Counted from the first letter of the stretch, positions 48,324 to 60,900 are shown. The stretch: 64,000 nt of DNA from Synanceia verrucosa (GCA_029721515.1 CM056550.1:27535619-27599618); one strand, 5' to 3'. Notes: generated by a model from the sequence alone, not told the origin. Made by a program: numbers and translations.

Positions 48324-49622
48324 ATGAGTGTGGGAAGGATCAACCGTTACAGCATAGTGTCATCTGAGGAAGAGGCCCTCCGCCTCACTACCATGCATGG
48401 CATGAACGGCTTTGGCAATGGCAAGATCCATACACGTCGTAAGTGCCGCAACCGCTTCGTTAAAAAGAATGGCCAGTGCAACGTGCAGTTTGCCAACATG
48501 GAAGAGAAGTCGCAGCGCTACATGGCGGACATTTTCACCACATGTGTTGATATTCGCTGGCGATGGATGCTGGTCGTCTTTACCCTTGTTTTTGTCATAT
48601 CATGGCTGGCCTTCGGCTTAGCTTTTTGGGTCATTGCCTTGCTGCATGGAGATCTGGATAATCCTGCTGGAGATGACAACTTCACTCCATGCGTCCTACA
48701 GGTCAACGGATTTGTGGCTGCCTTTCTATTCTCCATTGAAACACAGTCTACCATAGGTTATGGCTATCGCTGTGTGACTGAAGAGTGCCCAGTGGCTGTC
48801 TTCATGGTGGTCTTCCAGTCCATTGTGGGCTGCATCATTGACTGCTTTATGATTGGCGCCATCATGGCCAAAATGGCGAGGCCTAAGAAGCGAGCACAAA
48901 CGCTGTTGTTTAGTCACAATGCTGTCATTGCCATGAGGGATGGAAAGTTGTGCCTCATGTGGAGGGTAGGAAACCTTCGCAAGAGCCACATTGTAGAGGC
49001 CCATGTCAGGGCACAGCTCATCAAACCTCGGATCACTGATGAGGGGGAATATATTCCTCTAGACCAGATAGACATTAATGTGGGCTTTGATAAAGGCCTG
49101 GACAGGATTTTCTTGGTTTCGCCTATCACTATTCTCCATGAGATAGATGAGGAGAGCCCCCTATTTGGGATCAGCAAACAGGACTTGGAGACAGCAGACT
49201 TTGAGATTGTTGTAATCTTGGAGGGGATGGTTGAAGCAACCGCCATGACTACACAGGCTCGCAGCTCCTACTTGGCCTCTGAGGTTCTTTGGGGTCACCG
49301 TTTCGAGCCAGTCTTGTTCGAGGAGAAGAACCTGTACAAGGTGGATTACTCTCACTTTCACAAAACCTACGAGGTGCCGACCACCCCCCGCTGCAGTGCC
49401 AAGGACATGGTGGAGAACAAGTTCTTAGTCCCCAGCTCTAACTCCTTCTGCTATGAAAATGAGCTGGCCTTCCTGAGCCGCGAGGAGGAGGAGGACGTTG
49501 GTGGCGGTAGCAGGGCACTGGCGAACCTCAGTCCAGACCGGAGCAGCCGACATGAGTTTGAACGTTTGCAAGCTACCAGGGCGCTGGATCAAAGGTCATA
49601 TCGTAGAGAGTCGGAAATATGA
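48324..49622 (+). CDS. kcnj12: KCNJ12, inward rectifier potassium channel Kir2.2
   Basis: A single-exon frame of 432 residues (human Kir2.2: 433). The start was chosen because MSVGRINRYSIVSSEEE aligns with Kir2 N-termini. TM1 is about residues 81-106, the pore helix and filter TIGYG are 143-147, and TM2 is about 157-182. Inward-rectification residues are present: Asp173 in TM2 and Glu225 and Glu300 in the cytoplasmic pore. The ER-export motif FCYENE is at 375-380 and the C-terminal PDZ ligand SEI closes the protein. NGKIHTRRKCRNRFVKKNGQ, ARPKKRAQTLLFSHNAV and SPLFGISKQDLET favour Kir2.2 over Kir2.1. It conducts K+ at the plasma membrane and sets resting potential in muscle, heart and neurons. 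The residue before the filter is Ser142 (usually Thr) and the one after is Tyr148 (Leu or Phe in mammals). The C-terminal linker is acidic and variable. Confidence 0.96.
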   Translation: MSVGRINRYSIVSSEEEALRLTTMHGMNGFGNGKIHTRRKCRNRFVKKNGQCNVQFANMEEKSQRYMADIFTTCVDIRWRWMLVVFTLVFVISWLAFGLAFWVIALLHGDLDNPAGDDNFTPCVLQVNGFVAAFLFSIETQSTIGYGYRCVTEECPVAVFMVVFQSIVGCIIDCFMIGAIMAKMARPKKRAQTLLFSHNAVIAMRDGKLCLMWRVGNLRKSHIVEAHVRAQLIKPRITDEGEYIPLDQIDINVGFDKGLDRIFLVSPITILHEIDEESPLFGISKQDLETADFEIVVILEGMVEATAMTTQARSSYLASEVLWGHRFEPVLFEEKNLYKVDYSHFHKTYEVPTTPRCSAKDMVENKFLVPSSNSFCYENELAFLSREEEEDVGGGSRALANLSPDRSSRHEFERLQATRALDQRSYRRESEI

Positions 49623-52600
49623 CCTCAACCCATTGACTCTGGGTCAACTTTCTATAACTTTATCCAAGGGTAAAAATGCAGAACAATGCAAAGTGCCATA
49701 GGAAAAGCTGACTACTGTGAAAGAAATTACGCAACATTAAAAGGGACTTAAATGGAAGGAATGGGGGAAAGCACAGCTTAGAAAAATGTGGTAAGGAATG
49801 TCTACAATCAAGGAAAAGGCTAGAGAAAGACCTTCTTCCTGAATGGAAACTTGAATCTTTTTTCACATGGTCATTTTCAGTTCAGAGTGTTCAATGATAG
49901 TGCATCAAAAACTACTTTGACAGAACCTTATAATCAAAGCTTAGGTGTAAATACATTGCTTAGGTAAGTTATGTTTTGTGTGCAGTATCATTTTCCAAAA
50001 ACACCTCTGAAAAAAATTGAAGTTGCAATTTCAACTTGTTCTTGGACACATAATAGTGTTACAAGGCTTCTCTTAAGCTTTCCTCACATTGCTGCAACGT
50101 GCTGGACCTGCGTTCAGTGACACATTGAAAATTCGTGAGTGCAGCATTCAGATGTAATGAGTCGTGATGAAACATCTGACCATGAAACACCTTCATTTTA
50201 GGATTAATGTGATCCCAAAATCTACCATTGTAGGCAGAGCAGGCTGAAATGATTGCACAGTGAAGAACATGAAGGAGCATGTTGAACAGAAATGAAATTG
50301 TATTGAGAAACACACTATTTATGATCTCTTATATTTGGAATTTATGTTAAATACAAACATCTTTCAAGACACCAACATCATGATTTCACTGCACTGGCCT
50401 ATGTGTATGTACAAAGATAATATAAGTAGTCAGGTAAAATCAAACTAAAGCACAAATGATGATGAACTGTTCAAAAAAACATTTTGTAGTTACACAAAAT
50501 TTATTTTTTGCAAGATGCAGGTGGCAATATCCAAGTTTATATTGTTAATAGCCCAACAAAGAAATGCACCTTAAAGAGTACCTTCACTTTCACAACTTCA
50601 AGTTGAACAACAACTTGTACGCTGGTACTCATTAACAAGTTTTCTTCCAAATGGAAATACTGACTGTAACAAACTGGCATAAGTTATATTAATACTACAA
50701 TGCTTTTGTCCTATATTCCAACAGTCTATGCATATTGTTAAAAGTATCAGGGGACAGAAATCCTATTGAGTTCTGTGTGAGATACAATCATATGATGACA
50801 TTACTTTAATCAACACCTAAAGCCCCGAATATACTTCTCTAACTGCGTAATACGTGATCCAACTCCGTAACCACGGAGACCCCTCGAGCCCTCGCAGTTC
50901 TCCGTCGTGGTGTTGGAGTTGTGCCACAGTAAGCACCCCTGCTGTGAAATGCACCCCCTCGGAAAGCAAAGCAATTCGCCTTAATATCGCAGACAAAATA
51001 CTATTTTATGATTTAAGTATTTGTGAGTAATTACAAAATTACTAAATAAATTAAATGGATTTTTGAGCAAGTTGAATGTATTTTGATTGCATTTCACAAG
51101 GCTAAATATAATCCAGCTTTCCTTGCAATTCCTAGGTTCAAAAGTATGCGCTTTTAATTGGATTAACCTGTATATAAGCTATTCATGTAGGTCGAAACAA
51201 TAGCCTTCTGATCCAGAATATCACCTAAAATGAAAATGTAAATGTAGTCTATATGCCTGTAGACGTGCAAGGGAGTGTATTTCACGGCAGGGGTGCTTAC
51301 TGTGGCACGAAAAGTAATTCCGGAAGTGATGTTTTTAAAGGACCAATCGCAACTCTTGCCGTCTCCGTGATGGATAGTTAAAAAATATTTCATGCACCCG
51401 AAGAGAATGGAGAGGCTCTCTGACAGGCTCTCCGGTGATGTAGAGGGCTCTCTGTGTCTACGTACAGCAATTTATGGAGTACTAAAAATGTAGGTCTTAA
51501 TGCTTAGCCTAATTTATTTTTTTAATTAAAAAAAGAAATAAATCCAATTCTAGGAGTAGCTGTTTATCAAATTATTTGCGGGCAGAATGCAAGAACGATA
51601 CTGATTTCTAACCAGCCAACAAGCATCCATTTCCAAATGCCAAACAAGCTTCAGAAGGGCAAATGTGTCTGCAGCACTTTGCGTTATTTTAATAAGGTTA
51701 ACGTAGTCCAAACGTGTTAGGCAACTTACCATGTGAGGGCCCAACATTTCTGTTTATTTTACATCACAGTGGATAAATTTAACTGCTGTTTATACTCTTA
51801 ATAACAGAGTCAGTCTCTGTTTTAAACTTCACCTGAGTCAAAGACCGATGAGGAAAATTATTATCATAAGACAAATATAGTATATTCTTTAACAAATGAA
51901 ATGTGTGCAGGACTTGTTATCACTGCCTCTGCTGTCCACATAGACGGACAGTAAAAGACTCCTTCACTCACACATACTGTAAACAACTGAATGAATTTTA
52001 GCAAAATGCTAACAGGAAGAGTGTCTCAACTGGACCAAGGTCTGAATGGAAGCACACATTTCTGAATTAATGTTCATAAGCATATTCCTAATAGCTCTCT
52101 GGTAACACACTAAATGACCCTGCTTTTTACTTTACTTGTATGCATATGATTTCTCCGATTTGATACCAAAGTAATGAGTGTAACTCAGACTTAAGGTCTT
52201 AAGTGGCTGTTGCAAAGGTAAACCCAGTTTAGACTGATGCTGAAAAATGGATAGTCATGTTACAGAAAGGCATTTGAGTCTCCAGTTTGCTCTTTACAAA
52301 TTTAAATCATTTTTAAAAATATGCCATTAATTAAAGCAAATCCCTGTTTAAGTTGTAGTCATAGATTCAATCATTTACTGTCACTATATACAGTAGTTTA
52401 AGAGACACAATTATAATGCATGACAACTTTTTTTCCCTTTGGCATGGACGACAGCATTTTAAAATGATCCCATATTCTAGAAGCTTAGTCCGAATTTACG
52501 ATTCCTCAACATGTTTATGTTGTGTCATAAAATACTCTTGATCAAGTCCAGTTTATCTATTACCTCATTAAACCATGGATGTCACGTCCCTGTGGAACAA

Positions 52601-53500
52601 TTTTAGTTCACTTTCGCACGTGTTAAGAAGGAAACATGGTGAAATATGACAACACAAATACACAGAGGAGAACCATAAAATGGTCGTCATGTTGGTCACA
52701 ATGACTAATATTTTCCTAATTTGACTCTGTATTCTCGACTTTCTTGGTTGTATGTTGCTTTTTTAGAAAATTGTGGGATGTAGTAAAATATAAAGAGCAT
52801 TTTTTTTGGCTAATAAGTGAAGCGTTCTTTACTCAACCCTCAGCATTTATTATGCTCGTTGCCTTCTGGGAAGGTCCTATACATTGATGTGTGATGCCTC
52901 TGCACCTGCTCAGTGGTAAACTAAAGGTGAAGCATTTCTACTGAATACTTTTTTCAGAGATTGTTTTAGCTTTGACGTTGCCTCCCTGAGCCCTTAAATA
53001 GAGACACACAAACGTTATAGCTAAATATAAAGGTTTATAGTGTAAACAGCATAGCAACATAAAAAGTATAATAGGGAGCAGCCAGGCAGAACAAACCGGC
53101 TTATTTTTATACAAAGTTCTTTTTGATAGAATACAGCAATCAATATTTATCTGTTTTTATCAGTACTACAATGAAATCACTATTGAGAGGCAAAAATATG
53201 ACTCTTGTCTCCATTTTCAATGATTTGATTCCTGTTGTTTCATCCCAGCACAGATTCTCATGATTTAACAGGTATTTCTCTTAAAGGGATGATTGGGAAA
53301 AAAAACCTTTGACCTCTGTAGAAGTCTTCCTATGTCCAGCGAAATGTCTACTGGGCTTTTGATTTTAATTCAAAGTCATTTAAATTATTCAATTAAAAAC
53401 TAACTGTGAAAAAAAATGTTGTTTTATCTCTTTTGTCTGTTTTGTACTGATATGTAAAATCAAATACAAACTCTTAAAATCCTTGGGCTTGAGTAATAAA
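49623..53500 (+). other. KCNJ12 3'UTR and 3' flank
   Basis: No coding sequence is supported. The proximal part is presumably 3'UTR; AATAAA-type hexamers are too frequent in this AT-rich DNA to choose a 3' end. A MITE-like inverted repeat lies at 50921-51308. Confidence 0.4.
50921..51308. mobile_element. Inverted-repeat (MITE-like) element
   Basis: Arms of about 38 bp at 50921-50958 and 51271-51308 are reverse complements with about three mismatches; the core is GTGCCACAGTAAGCACCCCT. Outside the arms, CGTAATACGTGATCC on the left and TCTACGTACAGC on the right resemble ends of Harbinger-type elements, so the whole element may span about 50820-51480. No target duplication was found. Confidence 0.5.
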
Positions 53501-55486
53501 TGAATGAAGTGGTAGCTGAGGGAATACATCACCGGGAGGGGCGGCTTAAGATGAGAGATCAGCAGTGAAGTCAGATGACTTCCTGTTCCTGAGCCAATTA
53601 TTTGAGAAGGCTCATCAATTAATCACTGTGACACACAAACAACCAGTGGCCAGGGGCCTTTTGGCCCCACTGAACAGGGCAAGAGGCCTGCAGCTGACTT
53701 TAACAGATCAATGGAGTAACAACACATGTGAAATCATTATTACTCTGCTACCTCAGAGCTGAGGAACCCCTGTGTCCAAGCATTCAGCAGGAAAAACAGA
53801 CGTAAAGAATGAAAGGAATGAATGATGAATTTCATTTAGCTGCTTCAGTTTCAGGGTCCTGGTGTTGACGCTTTAGCATGGACCCATTGTTAATGTTAGT
53901 AGTAACACCACAACAAGTAAAAATGTCTTCCTATCGCACAGTTATTGCAGAGTTAGGTTGTCTAATGTGTTAAAAGTCTTTCACTGTTCAGCAAAGACTT
54001 TATTTGAAAGGATTCATAAAATCTTCTAATGTAGCACATTACTACATTAGTACATTAACACATTACTAAAACTGATAACTGCTTTCATTTGATTAATAAA
54101 GAATTGGGACCAAGAAATGCACTATTTTATATAATTTTACATTTACATTTGTCATTCCTGTCTGGTTAATAACATAATGGAGGCGCTGCTTCTAACTCTT
54201 CTCTGGCATTGTGGTCCTGTCATTTTCCTCTTACTTACAGAACAACCTGTAATAAGCTGGCCCAAATAAATCACCACCCATCTCCGCTGTTCAGTGACTT
54301 GGTTTTAAAGTGTGTGTTAAATGTGATTATTATAGTTTTTTTATAGTATAGTATTAACAATGTTTTGCTAATATACAGTATACAGTTAAAAATAAAAGGC
54401 TATTTGTGACGTAAACGTAGATGTGGGCTGTCCCAAAGACATTCTTCCTTGACTGACACGGTTTTGTTGACTAATCGATTAGATGATTTAATCGGCAAAT
54501 TTGTGAAAGTTTCTCCACAAAGAATCACAAAAAGTACCACTTTACTGTACATAGTGTGTTTACCAGAGATGAGCTCATAAGTTTCTTGGAAATAAGTCAT
54601 TCAGCATGAAAAAACTGCTTGGTTAACCACACTCTCACTCAAATGAGGAAAAAAATGGAAGGATTTCACTGATATTTTTATGAAGGATGACATTGCATGC
54701 GATATCAAATGCAATAACAACAGCAATCAAATAAAGTAACTCTGGCATGAAACATGTATGGGACTTCTGTAGCAAAGAGAGCAAACGAGTTATGCGAGTA
54801 GCCAAGCTTGCTAGTACAATGCCGTCATCAGCACCACTGAACACATTTTTAACTGGGGACGAATAATCCTGAAGTCTTTGCACGAGATCTGTGGCCATCA
54901 GTTCTTTCTAAATAATTCAGGTTGGGGTGATGAAATCACCCACAGTGAGCGACAGATGTGGGATTAACATGCTGGCCACTGGTTGTGCTGAGCTCAGGCG
55001 CTGGGTCTCAGCACCAACTGACACCGGGATCAAAGAAGCTATGCTGGAAGTGCTTGCCAAGTTTGATTATGTGACATGGTCTGGCCAGTGTGCGTTGGGC
55101 TTTGTGTGGCTTGGTGTCACACGCATAAAGTAGACATAAAGTAGACAGTGAAGCTTAGTGGTGGACAGTGTTAATGAGTGACTTTAATCTGAAAGGGAGC
55201 TGTCTTTTGATAGTTGTGATGTCAAACTGGTGTACCGTCATAGCTGGATTAGATGCCAAGAGGTCCTGGATAATTAGGGGCATGTCAGGAAAATCTACCC
55301 TGTAAGTGAGATTGTTGCTATAATCCCAAAGACGTGACGGAGAGCCTTGTGGGGTTGGTGGACTATGACTTAAGTTAATTCAGTAAATCTTAGGCGGGTA
55401 TAACCCCATGGAGTTCTTGTTCACAGTATGACACAATTTTACTTCACAAACATGGTCAAAGTCAGAGATTCTAAAATCCATATCTA
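53500..55486. other. Intergenic, no supported gene
   Basis: Unique sequence. The stretch about 53520-53770 is of high complexity with several TAATTA/ATTA motifs and a palindromic GGGGCCTTTTGGCCCC; it is a candidate conserved noncoding element. Confidence 0.4.
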
Positions 55487-55984
55487 TTAACACATTGAGC
55501 GCCATTGACATATACACACGTCATTAAAAATCCGACTCTTGAGTGCCATCTATATATATATACATCAAAGTAGTTTTTCGGCAGCGGGTCGCCGATTGCG
55601 GTCTCCCACAGCCTGTGAGTAATGTTGGGGCTTCTGGGAGATGTAGTCAGAGCATAAAGAGACGGTATATGGCACAGAGATCAAAGCAGGAAGTGGAGAA
55701 GATCACGATTAGAGAGCAAAATGGATGGATTCTGGACAAAAAGTGGTGATTTTAGTGAAAGTGGCCTCTCCTCTATCACTGATAAAACAAGAATGGAACA
55801 AGGTAAAAACAAACATTTTTCTTCCATGACAAAATAGAGTCTCTTCTTTCATTTGAGCTTTTCAGTGTTTTCAGAGACATAATACAAAATAGTCTGTGGG
55901 TCTTGAAATATGACTCAAAATGTGCAAAAACCATGGCGCAAGGCACTTTCTGTTTTGTAAAACAATTGGCAGTCAATGAGTTAA
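55487..55984 (-). mobile_element. TTAA MITE (piggyBac-like), longest copy
   Basis: It is 498 bp from TTAA to TTAA (55487-55490 and 55981-55984), with inverted ends TTAACACATTGAGCGCCA and, on the other strand, TTAACTCATTGACTGCCA. A second end-like motif (CTTGAGTGCCAT) recurs internally near 55533. It carries a reading frame of about 60 codons shared with the 27-kb and 33-kb copies. No transposase domain is visible. Confidence 0.7.
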
Positions 55985-56040
55985 GATGAGATAACATAAG
56001 ATAATCCTTTATTAGGCCCACAGATTTTGCCAACAAGGTT
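55985..56040. mobile_element. Retroposon 3'-end fragment
   Basis: AAGATAATCCTTTATTAGGC followed by CCACAG matches the reverse of a common fish SINE/LINE tail; it abuts the TTAA element. Confidence 0.35.
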
Positions 56041-56225
56041 AAGAAAATGTTTTACATTGTATTTAATATGGCTATTTCTGTGCTACAATTCAATAAAGGT
56101 TGGTCCCTTCACACTAACAGCTTCAACAAATAAAACATATTAATTACCATATGGAGGCCATGTAACCTGATGACCAGAAGAAAGCAACCAGATATAACAT
56201 CAACATAGAACAATGCACCAATGCT

Positions 56226-56245
56226 AGATAGATAGATAGATAGAT
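56226..56245 (+). repeat. (GATA)n microsatellite
   Basis: Five GATA units. Confidence 0.85.
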
Positions 56246-58300
56246 ATTTTTTGTTACGTCATCATGATATTTTGTCTAAATTACACAACAGCACGTTGAC
56301 ACCCAGAATCCCTTGGGAGCGTCCCTTCTGTGACTCCCAGAAGGAACAGTTGACAAGGCCAGCTGGGGCCTGGACTCACACATTTGTTCACGATATAAAA
56401 CAAAAGGCGTTACACCTACATACGACTTCTGGAGCCTGATAAAGGATGTGAAAGAAAGGACACAAGGAAGTGGCCTCACCGGGCTCTCTGCCAGCCAGCC
56501 CATATAGACTATATCTAATTAATGCTGGAGCAAACTCCCTGTAGCCCGGACTCCTGATGGCAGTAAAATGAGGGGAAATAGTGTTGAAGGGGCTATATAA
56601 AGCTCTTCAGTGTCGAGCCGCATGTGGCTCTGTGGTCAACACTTTCATGACTATAAGTACGCACTGTTAGATCCTGTGATAATATCACTCAATCAAAGAT
56701 ACGGATGAGGTCTGTGTGATTATGACAATATATATGCATGAGAGTATTATCCACTACAGAAGGATTCATATACATTAATATAAGCTGACCCCATGGTTTT
56801 GAGCAACACAGTATGAACCTAAATCCAATATATAAAACTGTTCAATCTTATGTTTTATAGGTCACTAGCTGTAGATGAAGTAATCAGATGTATGATAATA
56901 TCAATATTCTAAAATTAATGTTTGAATGAGTAACACATACTACTATATTAGGACATTAATGACTGGTATAAATTAAGTTATTCTATATTTACAGACTGTG
57001 TTGTTCTGAACACATCACACCTGTCTCAAGTGTGAAGGGAATTTATCCAACGACTGAGACATGTTTCGTAGTCTGTTGCCCAAATGGAAGAGACACAACA
57101 GCCCTGTCCTTCAACCCACGCCTGTCGTCTTGTGCGAAGATAAGCCAGGAGCCCGCTGGTGTTGTCCATCAGCTGTCAACAGTGGCAAAGAAGTACACTT
57201 CAAAAATACACAGGGGTTTACAAGAAACAGAGGGGTACCCTTGGTTGATGACATCATCCTATCACTTAGTCAAGTAAGTCAATACATCTGACAATGGGTA
57301 AATAATGACAGCGCTAATGCCACATCAGAGAAGCAGACGATTCAATTTTGAAGAAATTTTGCCGCGCTAGCTCAGCACCCAGCTAGAAAAACACAAAGGC
57401 CCAGTACACCCACACAGGTGTTTTCACTTGGCTAAGCAGACCTTCACATGATGCCACAGAAAAGTGAGAGAGAGAGATTTGTCAATCAAGCACGACTGAA
57501 CAAGCTCACACAGTCCTGAGTAAGGCTGGGTACTGAACTATGATACTATGATAGACTTTCGAAGCGAAATTCCGATTCCTTAGTGTCTGTGAACAATGTT
57601 TGCAGATGGCATTAGAGACGGGGGGGACATGTTCTCCTCAGATTCATAGTGACACCAATCTGCATGGGGAACCCAGCGTTTGGGTGTTTCGACTCATGGT
57701 GCATTCCAGTTGTACACGCATGTCGGAATTTAAATCAGAAACAAATCAACAAAGCTTCTATTTTTTCGGACGTCAGAGCACAGCGCATGACATCGCGCGG
57801 GACAGGACATCGTGTACAGACACAAAATAAAACATCTGTTTTTTTTTCAAAATAAAATAATACCTGTTCACTGTGGGTTGCAAAATCGATTTCCTTCTAC
57901 TCAGTGGACACAGGGTGGTTCTCTTTCACTGATGCTCTGATATAACCCACTATATTGCACAATTATATGTGATTTCACGAGATCTCATTTGCCCACAAGA
58001 TCTGGTTAGTCCGCGAGATCTCATTCTCGCAGTTCCAGCTGTTCAGTGGAGCCGTAGCAGGCGTATCTGGAGGGTATTGATGTACAACGTACAATGGGCA
58101 GTGACTGATGTCTGTGTCATTTCGCATCCAGTGGAAATAGAGGTAAGGCTGGGAGTACTATACTTTGTGGTTTTGTTGATCTGAGCTCCAAGTTCCAACT
58201 TCCACTGAACACACCATAAGGCAAACTCTCACTCCCCAGGGTCCTAAAGAGGAACTGGCAGCAGCCTGTGTCTATTGATCATCATTAGACCATTGTCTAG
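56246..58300. other. Intergenic, no supported gene
   Basis: No recognisable gene. Near 57523-57585 the text AAGGCTGGGTACTGAAC ... GAAATTCCGATTCC looks like one end of a fish DNA transposon, with a possible partner end near 58855-58905. Confidence 0.4.
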
Positions 58301-58349
58301 TAGGTTTACCATGATAAAGCCCAAATTACACAAAATAAATTGAGTTGTT

Positions 58350-58417
58350 AATAATAACAATAATAATAATAATAATAATAAAATAAAATAATAATAATAA
58401 TAATAAGAAGAAGAAGA
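58350..58417 (+). repeat. (AAT)n / (AAG)n microsatellite
   Basis: An imperfect AAT array ends in AAG units. It is the variable 3' tail of the adjacent minus-strand SINE. Confidence 0.85.
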
Positions 58418-58752
58418 ATTCCTTTATTAATCCCTCAATGAGGGAAATTACATTTTTTCACTCTGTTAGTATATATATATTTTTCAATTGCACATTACAC
58501 ACACAAGTCATGAAACAAACACATGCATTAGAGGAGAGGTGTCAGAGTGAGGGGGCTGCCCCTTATCCAGGTGCCCCGTGCAGTTGGGGGTTCGGTGCCT
58601 TGCTCAAGGGCACCTCGGCAGTGCCCAGGAGGAGGAACTGGCACCTCTCCAGCTACCAGTCCACTCTCCACATTTTGGTCCGACCTGGACTTGAACTGGC
58701 GACCCTCCGATTCCCAGCCCAAGTCACTACAGACTGAGCTACTGCCGCCCCA
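58418..58752 (-). mobile_element. tRNA-derived SINE, near full length
   Basis: On the minus strand it opens GGGCGGCAGTAGCTCAGTCT (A box), has GGGTCGCCAGTTCAAGTCC (B box), a body with GGGCACTGCCGAGGTGCCC, and a tail TTTCCCTCATTGAGGGATTA followed by AATAAAGG. The copy in the DCUN1D3 intron is the same family. Confidence 0.75.
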
Positions 58753-60900
58753 AATAATAAATTAATACTGACTAAAAATACTAATAATGACCATGAATAA
58801 AGCCCAAATTACACAAAAATAACTTATTGAGGTATCAAAAAAAATATTGTTCTGGAACTGGTATCGAAACAAAGGTATTGTATCAAAAGTATTGAAACCA
58901 CCTGTGTGGGTGAAGTGGTCCATAGTTTTTTGGTTTCGTACTTTGACAGATCATTTATGTCCAATGTGTAATGTGAGATAATGGCAGCATTAAACATGAT
59001 GACACATTATACACCTCATCTTCTGTCAGTCACGGTAGGTGCCTCTAGTCTATCCTGATTCATGAAGCAACATGAATGGACAACCCGAGGGGATGTAAGG
59101 GCTCCACTCTCATTTCCTGGCTCTCAACCCTTGGTAATTACGTGTGTGTGCCCAAAGGCTCTTTGTGTTTTAGAAGAAGAAGGAAAGAAAGAGCAAGATG
59201 GTGAAGTTATGCATTGCAGAAACAGGAGAACAGGTCTACTGTAACCCACAACAGCTCAGAGGCACAAGCCATGAAATATTAGTTCTATTTACTTCTATTA
59301 TTTCATAAAGAGTATCCTCTTCTGCCTGTCTGTGCAACAAAGGTGGATGTTTAATGGGCTAGCTACAAATTTCCCCGAAAGGAGTTTGCTAGATAGTTTA
59401 ACCAAAACCCAATAAATACAATCCACATAGTTTCACAGTTACTGTACAGTGCTGAAGTTTGTGGCTGCTGTTGTTCAGCCCAGCACAATGGAGCACAAAG
59501 GTATTTTGTGCTGCACAAAGCACCTATAAAATTACATTTGAGAAACATTTCATTCAAATGAATACTTTGAAGAAAGTTATCATTGTTGTGAGAAGTGTCC
59601 TCCATCTGCAAAAACATTTGAAAAATAAAAAAAAATATATTACATACCACAAACTAAACACCAGGGAGCTCCATTGTATTGGGTTAAGCTACGGACAATG
59701 TCTTCAAACTGATGCAAACCACACAGTAAGTGAGAGGAAAAATAGGAGTCAGCAAAACTGGGTCTGTCCCAGCAGTGAAGTCATGAGAACAGACTCAGAG
59801 CTGCGACCAGAGTCTCTCTGGTCTCCCAAGGGGAAGACTCAAATCTGTCAGCACCGTACTCTAATGCAGCTCTCAGTGGAATGTAACAGGGATAAGATAC
59901 TGCCCAAATACGCCTCCACACACACATCACACACATACACCTCACACCCTGTTCATCCCCAGCCTACCTAGACTACGCCAGGATGCATTGGTTCATCTCT
60001 CCGCTGGCATCACCCTGTCCCAGGACACAGGCCTCGCTTCAGCCAGGAGGACGTCTCCAATGTCAGATAGAATAAGGGTCTTTGTTGCTGCAGATTCAAT
60101 GCAGGACCTTCACTTGCAGAAGTAGTTGGGTGGTTTGATATGGAGAACAGTATCCCTTTTAATGTGACGAAGCACTGATTGCAAAAGTGGAAATGGGGAC
60201 AGTTATAAAAACTCTGCAGACTGAATAGATTCTTTCACATTAAAAGCACTTCCATTACTCTTTTAAACTAAATATGGGATGACAGGGGTGACTGTTGTGA
60301 AAACCTAGATTAGTTTGTTATTTAGTTTTAATACTGTTTTCTAACATATCAATAAAGGTACCAAACTTTGAATGAGCTTAGTGTCTCACATATTAAACTC
60401 TGTTTCTGACCTTCTGTCTGGGATCTTAAATGTTTTCAAAACAAATGTTGTTTGCTTGTCTTTGACATAAGAGAGAAAAAACCCTGTTGAAAAGCAGTGA
60501 ACTTACACTCAAAAACTGGAGGGAATAACACAACTGAATGTGGTGGTTACGTAAGACAACAAAGCATTTCACTGTATGCCTTTGAAACAGCAGCTCAAAG
60601 CTAAGGAAAGCTGTTAAAATGTTAAATGAGCCCCTGCCTGAATGTACTGTGACTGATATAATGTGTTTGTCTGAAGCTTGTTAACTAAATTTGCGAGAAA
60701 AACTAAGCAATTAATGCTAACGCTAGTTAGCTAGCATTAATTTTTTAATTAGACTTAAAGTCAGTTGAGCTGAACAAGGGCCAGGTTTGATAATGAGTAA
60801 TGCGTAAGTATTTCTTCTGGTTACCTGTTTTGGCCTTAATATTTTTTTGGACCCGTTTTGCTCACCTTTCTCGTGCAGAGCCTAGGAGCCGACCTTTGAC
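58753..60900. other. Intergenic, no supported gene
   Basis: Repeat-derived at the left end (direct repeat near 58789-58830 and GGTATCGAAAC-type sequence near 58860). From about 59000 on it is unique AT-rich DNA. A plus-strand frame of 170 codons at 59459-59971 has no domain and a biased AT-rich composition, and I do not call it. Confidence 0.4.

Noticed and set aside
57032..57291. Two overlapping plus-strand frames near 57.1 kb
   Set aside because: No domain or splice signals support them; one frame ends where the other continues, as expected by chance.
59459..59971. Plus-strand reading frame of 170 codons
   Set aside because: It is the longest frame in the spacer, but it has no recognisable family, a Lys/Asn/Ser-rich AT-driven composition and ends in a His/Thr-rich CACACA repeat.
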